From Burkholderia latens (GTDB taxonomy: Bacteria; Pseudomonadota; Gammaproteobacteria; Burkholderiales; Burkholderiaceae): a stretch of 64,000 nt of DNA. The stretch is taken from contig NZ_CP013438.1 in the NCBI RefSeq assembly GCF_001718795.1, positions 1,922,001 to 1,986,000 of the forward strand. Reading direction: 5' to 3'. The translations under genes were made by a program, and so were the position numbers. This document shows, piece by piece, positions 35,212 through 44,400 of this stretch (position 1 is its first letter; every line of letters starts with the position of its first letter). The notes beneath the pieces are model-generated. The model saw nothing but the letters and a program-made list of their open reading frames with translations, did not search any database and was not told the origin of the DNA.

Positions 35212-36341
35212 CGCTGCGGCGGCCCGTAGCGGGCCGAGGCGCGAATGCCAATCGCGCGCGGCGGTCTGCTTCGGTGCCGGAACTGGGCGGCGGGAGCGGG
35301 TTTCGCCCCTGCCGTCATCCGCGCCCGTCCATCGAATCGATACGCGCGCCCGCCGCAAATCTTCCCGCCGCAGATTGACTCGGCCGGCGCCGACGTTGCA
35401 AGGGTGCAGCGGCCCGCCGGGCACGACTGCACGCGCATCGCACGTTGCACGTCCGTTCCCGGCTCCGGCGGACTGCATCCGCGCCCGAGCCGGACAGCGT
35501 CGTCGGCGTGGAGCGGATCCGACATTCCCCTACGTCCCCCCGTAACACCGACCTTCCGCTTCACATGCAAACGATTGCGAAAGTCGGTCGCCGCCGCAAT
35601 GGCCGCGCATGCGGGCCGCCCGCGCCAGGCGCCACAGAGGCCTCGGCTCATCGCCGAACCTGAACCCGCATATGAATGCCGCCTTTGCGCGCGATTCGAT
35701 AGCCGAATCCCGTTCACGGCACCGATGCGCTCGTTGCATTTTTTTACAACTTCATGAAAGCGGGGGCAACGAAACGCCCGTCCGACGGGCAACTGAGGCC
35801 GATGCGATGCGCAAATCGGCACACTCGGGCAATACGCCTTTAACTTTTATTCCATTTTAGAGATACGCACTGAATCCGACGAAAACCATCCATAAAACAA
35901 AAATATAATAAGTTAATAGATACGCAAAACCATTATCAACTAGCACGACAGAAATCTTACAGAACAGAAAGAAATCTCGGTTGCGCAAACGTTTGCGCTC
36001 GAATTCGTCGTACTTTTCTGATGTTCGTGAGTGACCAAAGCGACCCCAAAACATAATAAGACATTGATTTTTGAGGATTTTCACACCAATCCTCGCGTGG
36101 AGAAGCCGCCCACCCTCAACTCTCCACGAGTTATCGACTTAACGACCCCTCAATACATCAAAGCGCGATTCATTAACCATTCTTTAACTTTTCCGACCAG
36201 CAATTTTTCACTGTTTATCAATCTCAAAATAACGCCTCCAATAAACTCCGCCCATCATTTTTGAGATTCGCGCGGGCGCACGGCAGATTCATCTAACGAA
36301 AGAGACCGGTGTGTGACGTGCTTATTTGGAGGTAGTACGAC
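35212..36341. promoter_or_regulatory. 1.1-kb gene-free leader of the giant adhesin, with AT-rich half
   Basis: No credible gene. The first 600 bp are GC-rich like the surroundings; from about 35,840 to 36,330 composition falls sharply (roughly 40% GC by eye). Several A/T runs occur around 35,890-35,930 and 36,140-36,250. It contains a perfect 16-bp palindrome at 35983-35998 and a related imperfect one at 35567-35578. A strong GGAGGT lies at 36328-36333, eight bases before the adhesin ATG. A small frame at 36031-36264 has no family features and is rejected. Confidence 0.7.
35983..35998. promoter_or_regulatory. Perfect 16-bp LacI/PurR-like operator
   Basis: GCGCAAACGTTTGCGC is fully palindromic and differs only at the two outer bases from the enterobacterial PurR consensus ACGCAAACGTTTGCGT, with the central CG step typical of LacI-family sites. 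It lies 344 bp before the adhesin start in an AT-rich stretch. A one-mismatch relative, GCAAACGATTGC, lies at 35567-35578. The cognate regulator is not in the window. Confidence 0.55.
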
Positions 36342-39300
36342 ATGAACCGCACATACCGTTCGATCTGGAACGAAGCCCTTGGCGCCTGGGTCGCGGCATC
36401 CGAACACGATTCGGCACGGGGCAAGCCGAACAAGTCGGCCGTCGTGAAGGCGGTCGCCGCCGCCGCGCTCGTTGCCGGCGTCGCCAATAGCAACATCGTG
36501 TACGCGCAGTACGCGGCTGGCGGCGGCACTGTCACGGGCACCGGCACGCAGGGCATTGCGATCGGCGGCAATGGCGGCAGCACCACGACGGCGAGCGGGG
36601 CTACGTCGATTGCAATCGGCGCGAACGCCACGGCGTCCGGCAACTACTCGCAAGCTTTCGGTCAGGCCACGACGGCGACCGGCTCGAGCGCGATCGGGAT
36701 AGGCTCCGGCGCGAAGGCACTCAACACGGGCGCGACCGCGGTCGGCAACGACGCGACCGCTTCGGGCTCCAGCTCGATCGCAATTGGCGGCGGCAACAGC
36801 TCCGGCTCGGGCGGGGCGGTGGCGGCCGGCAGCAACGCGATCGCACTGGGTCGGTTTTCGAACGTCAACGCGGCGACGACGTCAGGTATCGCAATCGGTT
36901 CGAATGCGACGGTCACGTCGGTTGGCACCAACGGCACGGCGCTCGGTTCGGCAGCCACGGCAGCGGGCTCCGGCGCAACCGCCCTCGGCAATGGCGCTAC
37001 GGCGACGGGCACCAACGCGATCGCGCTCGGCGGCACGGCCAACTACACGTCGAGTGTCGCAATCGGTGCAGGCAGCGTGACCGGCGCGGCGGCACCGACG
37101 GGAACGGGGTATCTGACGGGCAGCACCGCCCCGACGTCGGAAGTGTCGGTCGGCAGTTCGACGGCGCTGCGTCGCATCACGAACGTCGCCGACGGCTCTG
37201 CACCTCAGGATGCGGTCACCGTGGCTCAGCTCAGCACCGGGATGAGCACGACGACCAGTGCGATCAGCAGCTTGTCGACGTCGACGTCGACGGGGCTTTC
37301 GTCAGCCAATAGCTCGATCTCGTCGCTGTCCACATCGACCTCGACCGGCCTCAGTTCGACCAAGAGTTCGATTGCCTCGCTGTCGACTTCCACGTCGACG
37401 GGGCTGTCGTCGGCCAACAGCTCGATCTCGTCGCTGTCCACCTCGACTTCGACCGGGATCAACTCGCTGTCGACCGGCCTCAGCTCAGCGAATAGCTCGG
37501 TCGCCTCGCTGTCGACTTCCACGTCGACCGGTCTGTCGTCGACCAATAGCTCGGTTGCCTCGCTGTCTACCTCGACGTCGACGGGGATCAGCTCGCTGTC
37601 TACCTCGACTTCGACCGGGATCAACTCGCTGTCGACCGGCCTCAGCTCAGCGAATAGCTCGGTCGCCTCGCTGTCGACTTCCACCTCGACGGGGCTGTCG
37701 TCGGCTAACAGCTCGATCTCGTCGCTGTCCACCTCGACTTCGACCGGCCTCAGTTCGACCAATAGCTCGGTTGCTTCGCTGTCGACTTCCACGTCGACGG
37801 GGCTGTCGTCGGCTAATAGCTCGATCGGCTCCCTGTCCACCTCGACCTCGACGGGCATCAATTCGCTGTCGACTTCCACCTCGACGGGGCTGTCGTCGGC
37901 TAATAGCTCGATCAGCTCGCTGTCTACCTCGACGTCGACCGGTCTGTCGTCGACCAATAGCTCGGTCACCTCGTTGTCTACCTCGACGTCGACGGGGATC
38001 AGCTCGCTGTCGACCGGCCTCAGCTCGACCAATAGCTCGGTCGCTTCGCTGTCGACTTCCACGTCGACGGGGTTGTCGTCGGCTAATAGCTCGATCAGCT
38101 CGCTTTCTACCTCCACGTCGACGGGGATCAACTCGCTGTCGACCGGCCTCAGCTCGGCGAATAGCTCGGTCGCCTCGCTGTCGACTTCCACGTCGACGGG
38201 GCTGTCGTCGGCTAATAGCTCGATCAGCTCGCTGTCTACCTCCACGTCGACCGGTCTGTCGTCGACCAATAGCTCGGTTGCCTCGCTGTCTACCTCGACG
38301 TCGACGGGGATCAGCTCGCTGTCGACCGGCCTCAGCTCGGCCAATAGCTCGGTTGCCTCGCTGTCGACTTCCACGTCGACGGGGCTGTCGTCGGCTAACA
38401 GCTCGATCAGCTCGCTGTCCACCTCGACCTCGACCGGCCTCAGCGCGACCAATAGCTCGGTCGCTTCGCTGTCAACTTCCACGTCGACCGGTCTGTCGTC
38501 GGCTAACAGCTCGATCAGCTCGCTGTCGACCTCCACGTCGACGGGGCTGTCGTCGGCTAATAGCTCAATCGGCTCGCTGTCTACCTCGACTTCGACGGGC
38601 ATCAATTCTCTGTCGACCGGGCTCAGCTCGGCAAATAGCTCGGTCGCCTCGCTGTCCACCTCTACCTCGACGGGGATCAACTCGCTGTCGACCGGCCTCA
38701 GCTCGGCCAATAGCTCGGTTGCCTCGCTGTCGACTTCCACGTCGACGGGGCTGTCGTCGGCTAACAGCTCGATCGGCTCGCTGTCTACCTCGACTTCGAC
38801 GGGCATCAATTCTCTGTCGACAGGCCTCAGCTCGACCAATAGTTCGGTCGCTTCGCTGTCGACTTCTACATCGACCGGCCTCTCATCGGCCAATAGCTCG
38901 ATCAGCTCGCTGTCGACCGGCCTCAGCACGGTTACCACCAAGACCGACAATCTCGGCAACAGCACGGCCGCGGCCCTCGGCGGCGGTTCAAGCTATAACC
39001 CGGCAACCGGCACCGTTTCCGCTCCGTCGTACACGACGTACAACGCGAACGGCACGACGTCGACCGCCAATAGTGTTGGCTCGGCGATCGACAGCATCAA
39101 CAACCAGGGCATCAAGTACTTCCACGCGAATTCGACGGCAGCCGACAGCCAGGCACTCGGCACCGACTCGGTCGCGATCGGCCCGAATGCGATCGCCAAC
39201 CACGCGGGCGACGTCGCACTCGGCAGCGGCTCCGTTACCGGCGCGCCCGCTCCGACGCCCACGGGTACCGTTGGCGGCGTGACCTCCACGTTCGCGGGGG

Positions 39301-42300
39301 GCAACCCGAGCAGCGTGGTGAGCGTCGGCAATGCGAGCACGGGCACCACACGCCAGATCACCAATGTCGCGGCAGGCCAAATAACGCCGACCAGCACGGA
39401 CGCGATCAACGGCTCCCAACTCTTCGCGACCAATTCCATCGTGGATTCGCTGTCAACGACGGTATCGTCGTCCAGCAGCGCGATCTCGTCGCTGTCGACT
39501 GGCATCACCTCGTTGTCGACGGGGCTCAGTTCGACCAATAGCTCGGTGACCTCGCTGTCGTCGTCGACTTCGACGGGGTTGTCGTCGGCAACCAGCTCGA
39601 TCGCTTCGCTCTCCACGTCGACTTCGACGGGGATCAATTCGCTGTCGACCGGCCTGAGCTCGACCAACAGCTCCGTGGCGTCGCTGTCGACTTCCACGTC
39701 GACGGGTCTGTCATCGGCAAACAGCTCGATCGGCTCGCTTTCCACCTCGACGTCGACCGGCATCAGCTCGTTGTCCACCGGCATCAGCTCGACCAATAGC
39801 TCGGTTGCTTCGCTGTCGACTTCCACGTCGACGGGTCTGTCATCGGCAAACAGCTCGATCGGCTCGCTTTCCACCTCGACGTCGACCGGAATCAGCTCGC
39901 TGTCGACCGGCCTCAGCTCGACCAACAGCTCGGTTGCTTCGCTGTCGACTTCCACGTCGACGGGTCTGTCATCGGCAAACAGCTCGATCGGCTCGCTTTC
40001 CACCTCGACGTCGACCGGCATCAGCTCGTTGTCCACCGGCATCAGCTCGACCAATAGCTCGGTTGCTTCGCTGTCGACTTCCACGTCGACGGGTCTGTCA
40101 TCGGCAAACAGCTCGATCGGCTCGCTTTCCACGTCGACGTCGACCGGCATCAGCTCGTTGTCCACCGGCATCAGCTCGACCAATAGCTCGGTTGCTTCGC
40201 TGTCGACCTCCACGTCGACGGGGTTGTCGTCGGCAAACAGCTCGATCGGCTCGCTTTCCACCTCGACGTCGACCGGCATCAGCTCGTTGTCCACCGGCAT
40301 CAGCTCGACCAATAGCTCGGTTGCTTCGCTGTCGACTTCCACGTCGACGGGTCTGTCATCGGCAAACAGCTCGATCAGCTCGTTGTCCACGTCGACGTCG
40401 ACCGGCATCAACTCGTTGTCCACAGGCATCAGCTCGACCAATAGCTCCGTTGCTTCGCTGTCGACTTCCACGTCAACGGGCCTCTCGTCGGCAAACAGCT
40501 CGATCGGCTCGCTTTCCACGTCGACGTCGACCGGCATCAGCTCGCTGTCCACCGGCCTCAGCTCGACCGACAGCTCCGTCGCTTCGCTGTCGACGTCGAC
40601 GTCAACGGGCTTGTCGTCAGCCACCAGCTCGATCAGTTCGCTTTCCACGTCGACTTCGACGGGCATCACCTCGTTGTCGACCGGCCTGAGCTCGACCGAT
40701 AGCTCGGTGGCGTCGCTGTCAACCTCGACGTCAACCGGCCTCTCGTCGGCTACGAGTTCGATCAGCTCCCTGTCGACGTCGACCTCCACCGGCATCAACT
40801 CGTTGTCGACGGGCCTCAGCTCGACCGACAGCTCGGTGGCGTCGCTGTCGACCTCCACGTCGACCGGTCTCTCGTCGGCAACCAGCTCGATCGGCTCGCT
40901 GTCCACCTCGACGTCGACCGGCATTAGCTCGCTGTCCACTGGCCTCAGTTCGACCGATAGCTCAGTGGCATCGCTGTCGACCTCCACGTCGACCGGTCTG
41001 TCGTCGGCTACGAGTTCGATCAGCTCCCTGTCGACGTCGACCTCCACCGGCCTCTCGTCTGCCAACAGCTCGATCTCGTCTCTCTCCACGTCGACTTCGA
41101 CCGGCATCAGCTCGACCAATAGTTCGGTTGCCTCACTGTCGACTTCCACGTCGACGGGTCTCTCGTCAGCAACCAGCTCGATCAGCTCGCTGTCGACGTC
41201 GACCTCGACCGGCATCAACTCGTTGTCGACGGGCCTCAGCTCGACCGACAGCACCGTGGCGTCGCTCTCGACTTCGACGTCGACCGGCCTGTCGTCGGCG
41301 ACCAGCTCGATCAGCTCGCTGTCCACCTCGACTTCGACCGGCATCAGCTCGCTGTCGACCGGCCTCAGCTCGACCGACAGCTCGGTGGCATCGCTGTCGA
41401 CCTCCACGTCGACCGGTCTCTCGTCGGCAAACAGCTCGATCGGCTCGCTGTCCACCTCGACGTCGACCGGCATTAGCTCGCTGTCCACTGGCCTCAGTTC
41501 GACCGATAGCTCAGTGGCATCGCTGTCGACCTCCACGTCGACCGGTCTGTCGTCGGCTACGAGTTCGATCAGCTCCCTGTCGACGTCGACCTCCACCGGC
41601 CTCTCGTCTGCCAACAGCTCGATCTCGTCTCTCTCCACGTCGACTTCGACCGGCATCAGCTCGCTGTCGACCGGCCTCAGCTCGACCAATAGCTCCGTCG
41701 CTTCGCTGTCGACTTCCACGTCAACGGGCCTCTCGTCGGCAAACAGCTCGATCGGCTCGCTTTCCACGTCGACGTCGACCGGCATCAGCTCGCTGTCCAC
41801 CGGCCTCAGCTCGACCGACAGCTCCGTCGCTTCGCTGTCGACTTCCACGTCAACGGGCCTGTCGTCGGCGACCAGCTCGATCAGCTCGCTGTCCACCTCG
41901 ACTTCGACCGGCATCAGCTCGCTGTCGACCGGCCTCAGCTCGACCAATAGCTCCGTCGCTTCGCTGTCGACTTCCACGTCAACGGGCCTCTCGTCGGCAA
42001 ACAGCTCGATCGGCTCGCTTTCCACGTCGACGTCGACCGGCATCAGCTCGCTGTCCACCGGCCTCAGCTCGACCGACAGCTCCGTCGCTTCGCTGTCGAC
42101 TTCCACGTCAACGGGCCTGTCGTCGGCGACCAGCTCGATCAGCTCGCTGTCCACCTCGACTTCGACCGGCATCAGCTCGCTGTCGACCGGCCTCAGCTCG
42201 ACCGACAGCTCGGTGGCATCGCTGTCGACCTCCACGTCGACCGGCCTCTCGTCGGCTACGAGTTCGATCAGCTCCCTGTCGACGTCGACGTCCACCGGCC

Positions 42301-44276
42301 TCTCGTCGGCAACCAGCTCGATCGGCTCGCTGTCCACCGGCCTGAGCACGACGAACAGCTCGCTCACGTCGTTGTCCACGTCGACCGCCAGCAGCGTCAC
42401 GTCGCTGTCCACGGGCCTGAGCTCGACCAACAGCTCCGTCGCTTCACTGTCGACCTCGACGTCGACCGGCCTGTCGTCGGCTACCAGCTCGATCGCCTCC
42501 CTGTCGACGTCGACCTCGACCGGTCTGTCGACGGCTGCCAGCACGATACTGTCGCTGTCGACGTCCACGTCGACCGGCCTGTCGTCGGCCACCAGCTCGA
42601 TCACGTCGCTGTCCACCTCGACGTCGACCGCGATCGAAGCCGCGAAGACGCACTACTTCAGCGTCAACGACAACGGCACGCAGCAAGGCAACTACGCAAA
42701 TGACGGCGCAACCGGCGTCAACGCACTCGCCGCCGGCGCGAACGCCAGCGCGGCCGGCGCCAGCAGCGTGGCGGTTGGCGACGGCTCGAACGCGCAAACG
42801 GCAGGTGCAGTCGCGATCGGCCAGAATGCATCGGCCGCAGGCGGCAAGGCGGTGTCGATCGGCTCCGGCAACACCGCGAGCGGCGACGGCGCGGTCGCGA
42901 TCGGCGACCCGAGTGTTGCAACGGGCACCGGCGCAGTCGCGATGGGCGCAAACGACACCGCGACCGGCACCGGCGCAGTGGCGCTCGGCAACGCGAACAC
43001 CGCAACCGGCAACGGCGCGCTGGCCCTCGGCAGCGCGAACCAGGCCACCGCGGACAACACGATCGCGCTCGGCAACCAGGCGACGGCCAGCGCAATCGGC
43101 GCGCAGGCCTACGGTACGAACGCAAAGGCTACGGCAACCGACGCCCTCGCGTTCGGCTCGAACGCCACGGCCAACGTCGCGAACTCGATCGCCCTCGGCG
43201 CGAACTCGGTCACGGGCAACGCAGTCGGCACGTCGAGCGCAACGATTGGCGGCGTCACGTACTTCTTCGCGGGCAGTTCGCCGGCAGGCGTGGTCAGCGT
43301 CGGCGACGCCGCCACGGGCGCCACGCGCCAGATCACGAACGTGTCGGCCGGCCAGATCTCGGCCACGAGCACGGACGCGATCAACGGCAGCCAGCTCAAC
43401 GCGACGAACCAGGCGATCACGAGCCTGTCGACGTCGACCGCGTCGAACATCTCGTCGCTGTCGACCGGCATCGGTTCGCTGTCGACGGGCCTGAGCTCGA
43501 CCAACAGCAACCTTACGTCGCTGTCCACGTCGACGTCGACGGCGATCGGCTCGCTGTCGACCGGCCTGAGCTCGACCAACAGCAACCTCACGTCGCTGTC
43601 CACGTCGACGTCGACGGGCATCGGCTCGCTGTCGACCGGCCTGAGCTCGACGAACAGCACGGTGGCGTCGCTGTCGACGGGCGTGACCAACCTCAACAAC
43701 CAGGTGAGCCAATTGTCGACGACGATCAACAACACGACCCGCACGGCGAACAACAACGGCATCGCCGCCGACATGAACGGCACCGGCAACGACAGGCCCG
43801 TCGTCACGGCCGGCTCGAACTCGGTGGCGATCGGTGCGGCGTCGAACGACGGCGGTCGCTCGAACGTGGTGTCGGTGGGCAGCGACCAGCAGCAACGCCA
43901 GATCACGAACGTCGCGCCGGGCACGCAAGGCACCGATGCGGTGAACGTGAACCAGCTGACGCAGGTGCAGACGACGCTGTCGACGGCACTGTCGGGACAG
44001 CAGGCGCAGATCAACTCGCTGGGCTCGCAGCTGCAGCAGACCGACCAGATGGCGAAGCAGGGTATCGCGGCGGTCGGTGCGATGGCGTCGATCCCGCAGC
44101 TGGACCGCGACGCCAACTTCGGGATGGGGGTCGGCACGTCGACCTTCCTCGGCCAGAAGGCCATGGCGGTCAACATGCAGGCTCGCATCACGGAAAACCT
44201 GAAGGCGTCGATCAACGGCGGCTTCAGCGGCGGTCAGAAGGTGATCGGCGCCGGCATGCTGTATCAGTGGAAGTAA
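36342..44276 (+). CDS. Giant trimeric autotransporter adhesin (YadA family)
   Basis: A 2644-residue type Vc secreted adhesin. Order: extended ESPR signal (MNRTYRSIWNEALGAWVAAS) with cleavage near residue 58; head 1 of YadA-type repeats (AIGANATASG, about 65-260); neck 1 (RRITNVADGSAPQDAV, about 275-300); stalk 1 (302-865); head 2 (about 925-1000); neck 2 (RQITNVAAGQITPTSTDAI); stalk 2 (1033-2100); head 3 (2102-2326); neck 3; short stalk 3; a last small head and neck (RQITNVAPGTQGTDAV); and the beta-barrel YadA anchor (about 2563-2644, ending GAGMLYQWK). Stalks are almost pure Ser/Thr/Gly/Leu/Ala/Asn. Long frames open on the opposite strand and in another forward frame are by-products of the repeats. 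Confidence 0.95.
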   Translation: MNRTYRSIWNEALGAWVAASEHDSARGKPNKSAVVKAVAAAALVAGVANSNIVYAQYAAGGGTVTGTGTQGIAIGGNGGSTTTASGATSIAIGANATASGNYSQAFGQATTATGSSAIGIGSGAKALNTGATAVGNDATASGSSSIAIGGGNSSGSGGAVAAGSNAIALGRFSNVNAATTSGIAIGSNATVTSVGTNGTALGSAATAAGSGATALGNGATATGTNAIALGGTANYTSSVAIGAGSVTGAAAPTGTGYLTGSTAPTSEVSVGSSTALRRITNVADGSAPQDAVTVAQLSTGMSTTTSAISSLSTSTSTGLSSANSSISSLSTSTSTGLSSTKSSIASLSTSTSTGLSSANSSISSLSTSTSTGINSLSTGLSSANSSVASLSTSTSTGLSSTNSSVASLSTSTSTGISSLSTSTSTGINSLSTGLSSANSSVASLSTSTSTGLSSANSSISSLSTSTSTGLSSTNSSVASLSTSTSTGLSSANSSIGSLSTSTSTGINSLSTSTSTGLSSANSSISSLSTSTSTGLSSTNSSVTSLSTSTSTGISSLSTGLSSTNSSVASLSTSTSTGLSSANSSISSLSTSTSTGINSLSTGLSSANSSVASLSTSTSTGLSSANSSISSLSTSTSTGLSSTNSSVASLSTSTSTGISSLSTGLSSANSSVASLSTSTSTGLSSANSSISSLSTSTSTGLSATNSSVASLSTSTSTGLSSANSSISSLSTSTSTGLSSANSSIGSLSTSTSTGINSLSTGLSSANSSVASLSTSTSTGINSLSTGLSSANSSVASLSTSTSTGLSSANSSIGSLSTSTSTGINSLSTGLSSTNSSVASLSTSTSTGLSSANSSISSLSTGLSTVTTKTDNLGNSTAAALGGGSSYNPATGTVSAPSYTTYNANGTTSTANSVGSAIDSINNQGIKYFHANSTAADSQALGTDSVAIGPNAIANHAGDVALGSGSVTGAPAPTPTGTVGGVTSTFAGGNPSSVVSVGNASTGTTRQITNVAAGQITPTSTDAINGSQLFATNSIVDSLSTTVSSSSSAISSLSTGITSLSTGLSSTNSSVTSLSSSTSTGLSSATSSIASLSTSTSTGINSLSTGLSSTNSSVASLSTSTSTGLSSANSSIGSLSTSTSTGISSLSTGISSTNSSVASLSTSTSTGLSSANSSIGSLSTSTSTGISSLSTGLSSTNSSVASLSTSTSTGLSSANSSIGSLSTSTSTGISSLSTGISSTNSSVASLSTSTSTGLSSANSSIGSLSTSTSTGISSLSTGISSTNSSVASLSTSTSTGLSSANSSIGSLSTSTSTGISSLSTGISSTNSSVASLSTSTSTGLSSANSSISSLSTSTSTGINSLSTGISSTNSSVASLSTSTSTGLSSANSSIGSLSTSTSTGISSLSTGLSSTDSSVASLSTSTSTGLSSATSSISSLSTSTSTGITSLSTGLSSTDSSVASLSTSTSTGLSSATSSISSLSTSTSTGINSLSTGLSSTDSSVASLSTSTSTGLSSATSSIGSLSTSTSTGISSLSTGLSSTDSSVASLSTSTSTGLSSATSSISSLSTSTSTGLSSANSSISSLSTSTSTGISSTNSSVASLSTSTSTGLSSATSSISSLSTSTSTGINSLSTGLSSTDSTVASLSTSTSTGLSSATSSISSLSTSTSTGISSLSTGLSSTDSSVASLSTSTSTGLSSANSSIGSLSTSTSTGISSLSTGLSSTDSSVASLSTSTSTGLSSATSSISSLSTSTSTGLSSANSSISSLSTSTSTGISSLSTGLSSTNSSVASLSTSTSTGLSSANSSIGSLSTSTSTGISSLSTGLSSTDSSVASLSTSTSTGLSSATSSISSLSTSTSTGISSLSTGLSSTNSSVASLSTSTSTGLSSANSSIGSLSTSTSTGISSLSTGLSSTDSSVASLSTSTSTGLSSATSSISSLSTSTSTGISSLSTGLSSTDSSVASLSTSTSTGLSSATSSISSLSTSTSTGLSSATSSIGSLSTGLSTTNSSLTSLSTSTASSVTSLSTGLSSTNSSVASLSTSTSTGLSSATSSIASLSTSTSTGLSTAASTILSLSTSTSTGLSSATSSITSLSTSTSTAIEAAKTHYFSVNDNGTQQGNYANDGATGVNALAAGANASAAGASSVAVGDGSNAQTAGAVAIGQNASAAGGKAVSIGSGNTASGDGAVAIGDPSVATGTGAVAMGANDTATGTGAVALGNANTATGNGALALGSANQATADNTIALGNQATASAIGAQAYGTNAKATATDALAFGSNATANVANSIALGANSVTGNAVGTSSATIGGVTYFFAGSSPAGVVSVGDAATGATRQITNVSAGQISATSTDAINGSQLNATNQAITSLSTSTASNISSLSTGIGSLSTGLSSTNSNLTSLSTSTSTAIGSLSTGLSSTNSNLTSLSTSTSTGIGSLSTGLSSTNSTVASLSTGVTNLNNQVSQLSTTINNTTRTANNNGIAADMNGTGNDRPVVTAGSNSVAIGAASNDGGRSNVVSVGSDQQQRQITNVAPGTQGTDAVNVNQLTQVQTTLSTALSGQQAQINSLGSQLQQTDQMAKQGIAAVGAMASIPQLDRDANFGMGVGTSTFLGQKAMAVNMQARITENLKASINGGFSGGQKVIGAGMLYQWK
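37245..38935 (+). repeat. Stalk-1 repeats, 54/75-bp mosaic
   Basis: Units begin with LSTSTSTG and alternate between 18 codons (54 bp, ending in NSSISS or similar) and 25 codons (75 bp, with a seven-residue INSLSTG insert). No frameshift interrupts them. Units differ by synonymous changes and by a few allowed substitutions (ANSS/TNSS, ISS/VAS). Confidence 0.85.
39640..40590 (+). repeat. 129-bp tandem array, about seven copies
   Basis: The marker TCRTCGGCAAACAGCTCG recurs at 39711, 39840, 39969, 40098, 40227, 40356 and 40485, an exact 129-bp period (43 codons) with the fifth and seventh copies slightly altered. Loss or gain of a unit keeps frame, so stalk length can vary by recombination. Confidence 0.9.
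41641..42156 (+). repeat. Perfect 258-bp tandem duplication
   Basis: 41641-41898 and 41899-42156 read identically base by base by eye (two 129-bp units each, with TNSS in one and TDSS in the other). Identity including synonymous sites indicates a recent duplication or gene conversion. Confidence 0.85.
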
Positions 44277-44296
44277 CCGGTCGCGACGCCACGCCG

Positions 44297-44314
44297 CCCG
44301 GCTTGCGAGCCGGG
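44297..44314 (+). terminator. Hairpin after the adhesin gene
   Basis: CCCGGCT - tgcg - AGCCGGG, 20 bp after the stop, 7-bp stem, no T-run. Possible weak terminator or 3'-end stabiliser before the OmpA-type gene. Confidence 0.45.
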
Positions 44315-44400
44315 TTGCGCGCGGCGGCCACGACGGCAGGACGAGCGCACCGCCCATCGTGCGGTGCGCTTCAGTCAACCACAGTTTTGAGGATGTAACC

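Larger units (their letters stand above)
39480..42640 (+). repeat. Stalk-2 repeats
   Basis: The same 54/75-bp units as stalk 1, here usually paired as 54+75 = 129 bp. The block includes a near-uniform 129-bp array and a perfect 258-bp tandem duplication, given separately. Residues toward the end shift from TNSS to TDSS and TSS variants. Confidence 0.85.

Noticed and set aside
36031..36264. A 77-codon frame in the AT-rich leader of the adhesin
   Set aside because: No RBS, no family features, and it runs across the promoter region; AT-rich DNA yields such frames by chance.
37258..39282. A 674-codon second forward frame, and others at 39805-40689 and 41128-42345
   Set aside because: Arg/Cys/Pro low-complexity translation of the same repeats in another frame; only the adhesin frame has a signal, heads, necks and anchor.
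38993..42616. A 1207-codon open frame on the minus strand across the adhesin stalk, and a 579-codon one at 37226-38965
   Set aside because: It is a mirror of the repeats: the forward Ser/Thr/Leu codons read backwards as a monotonous Val/Asp/Glu pattern. It has no RBS, no domain, and ends where the repeats end.
37245..42640. Possible CRISPR array from regular repeats
   Set aside because: Repeats are contiguous, coding and in frame, with no unique spacers and no cas genes.
44297..44314. The hairpin after the adhesin as a strong Rho-independent terminator
   Set aside because: There is no T-run after the stem, so I list it only as a weak candidate and allow read-through to the OmpA gene.
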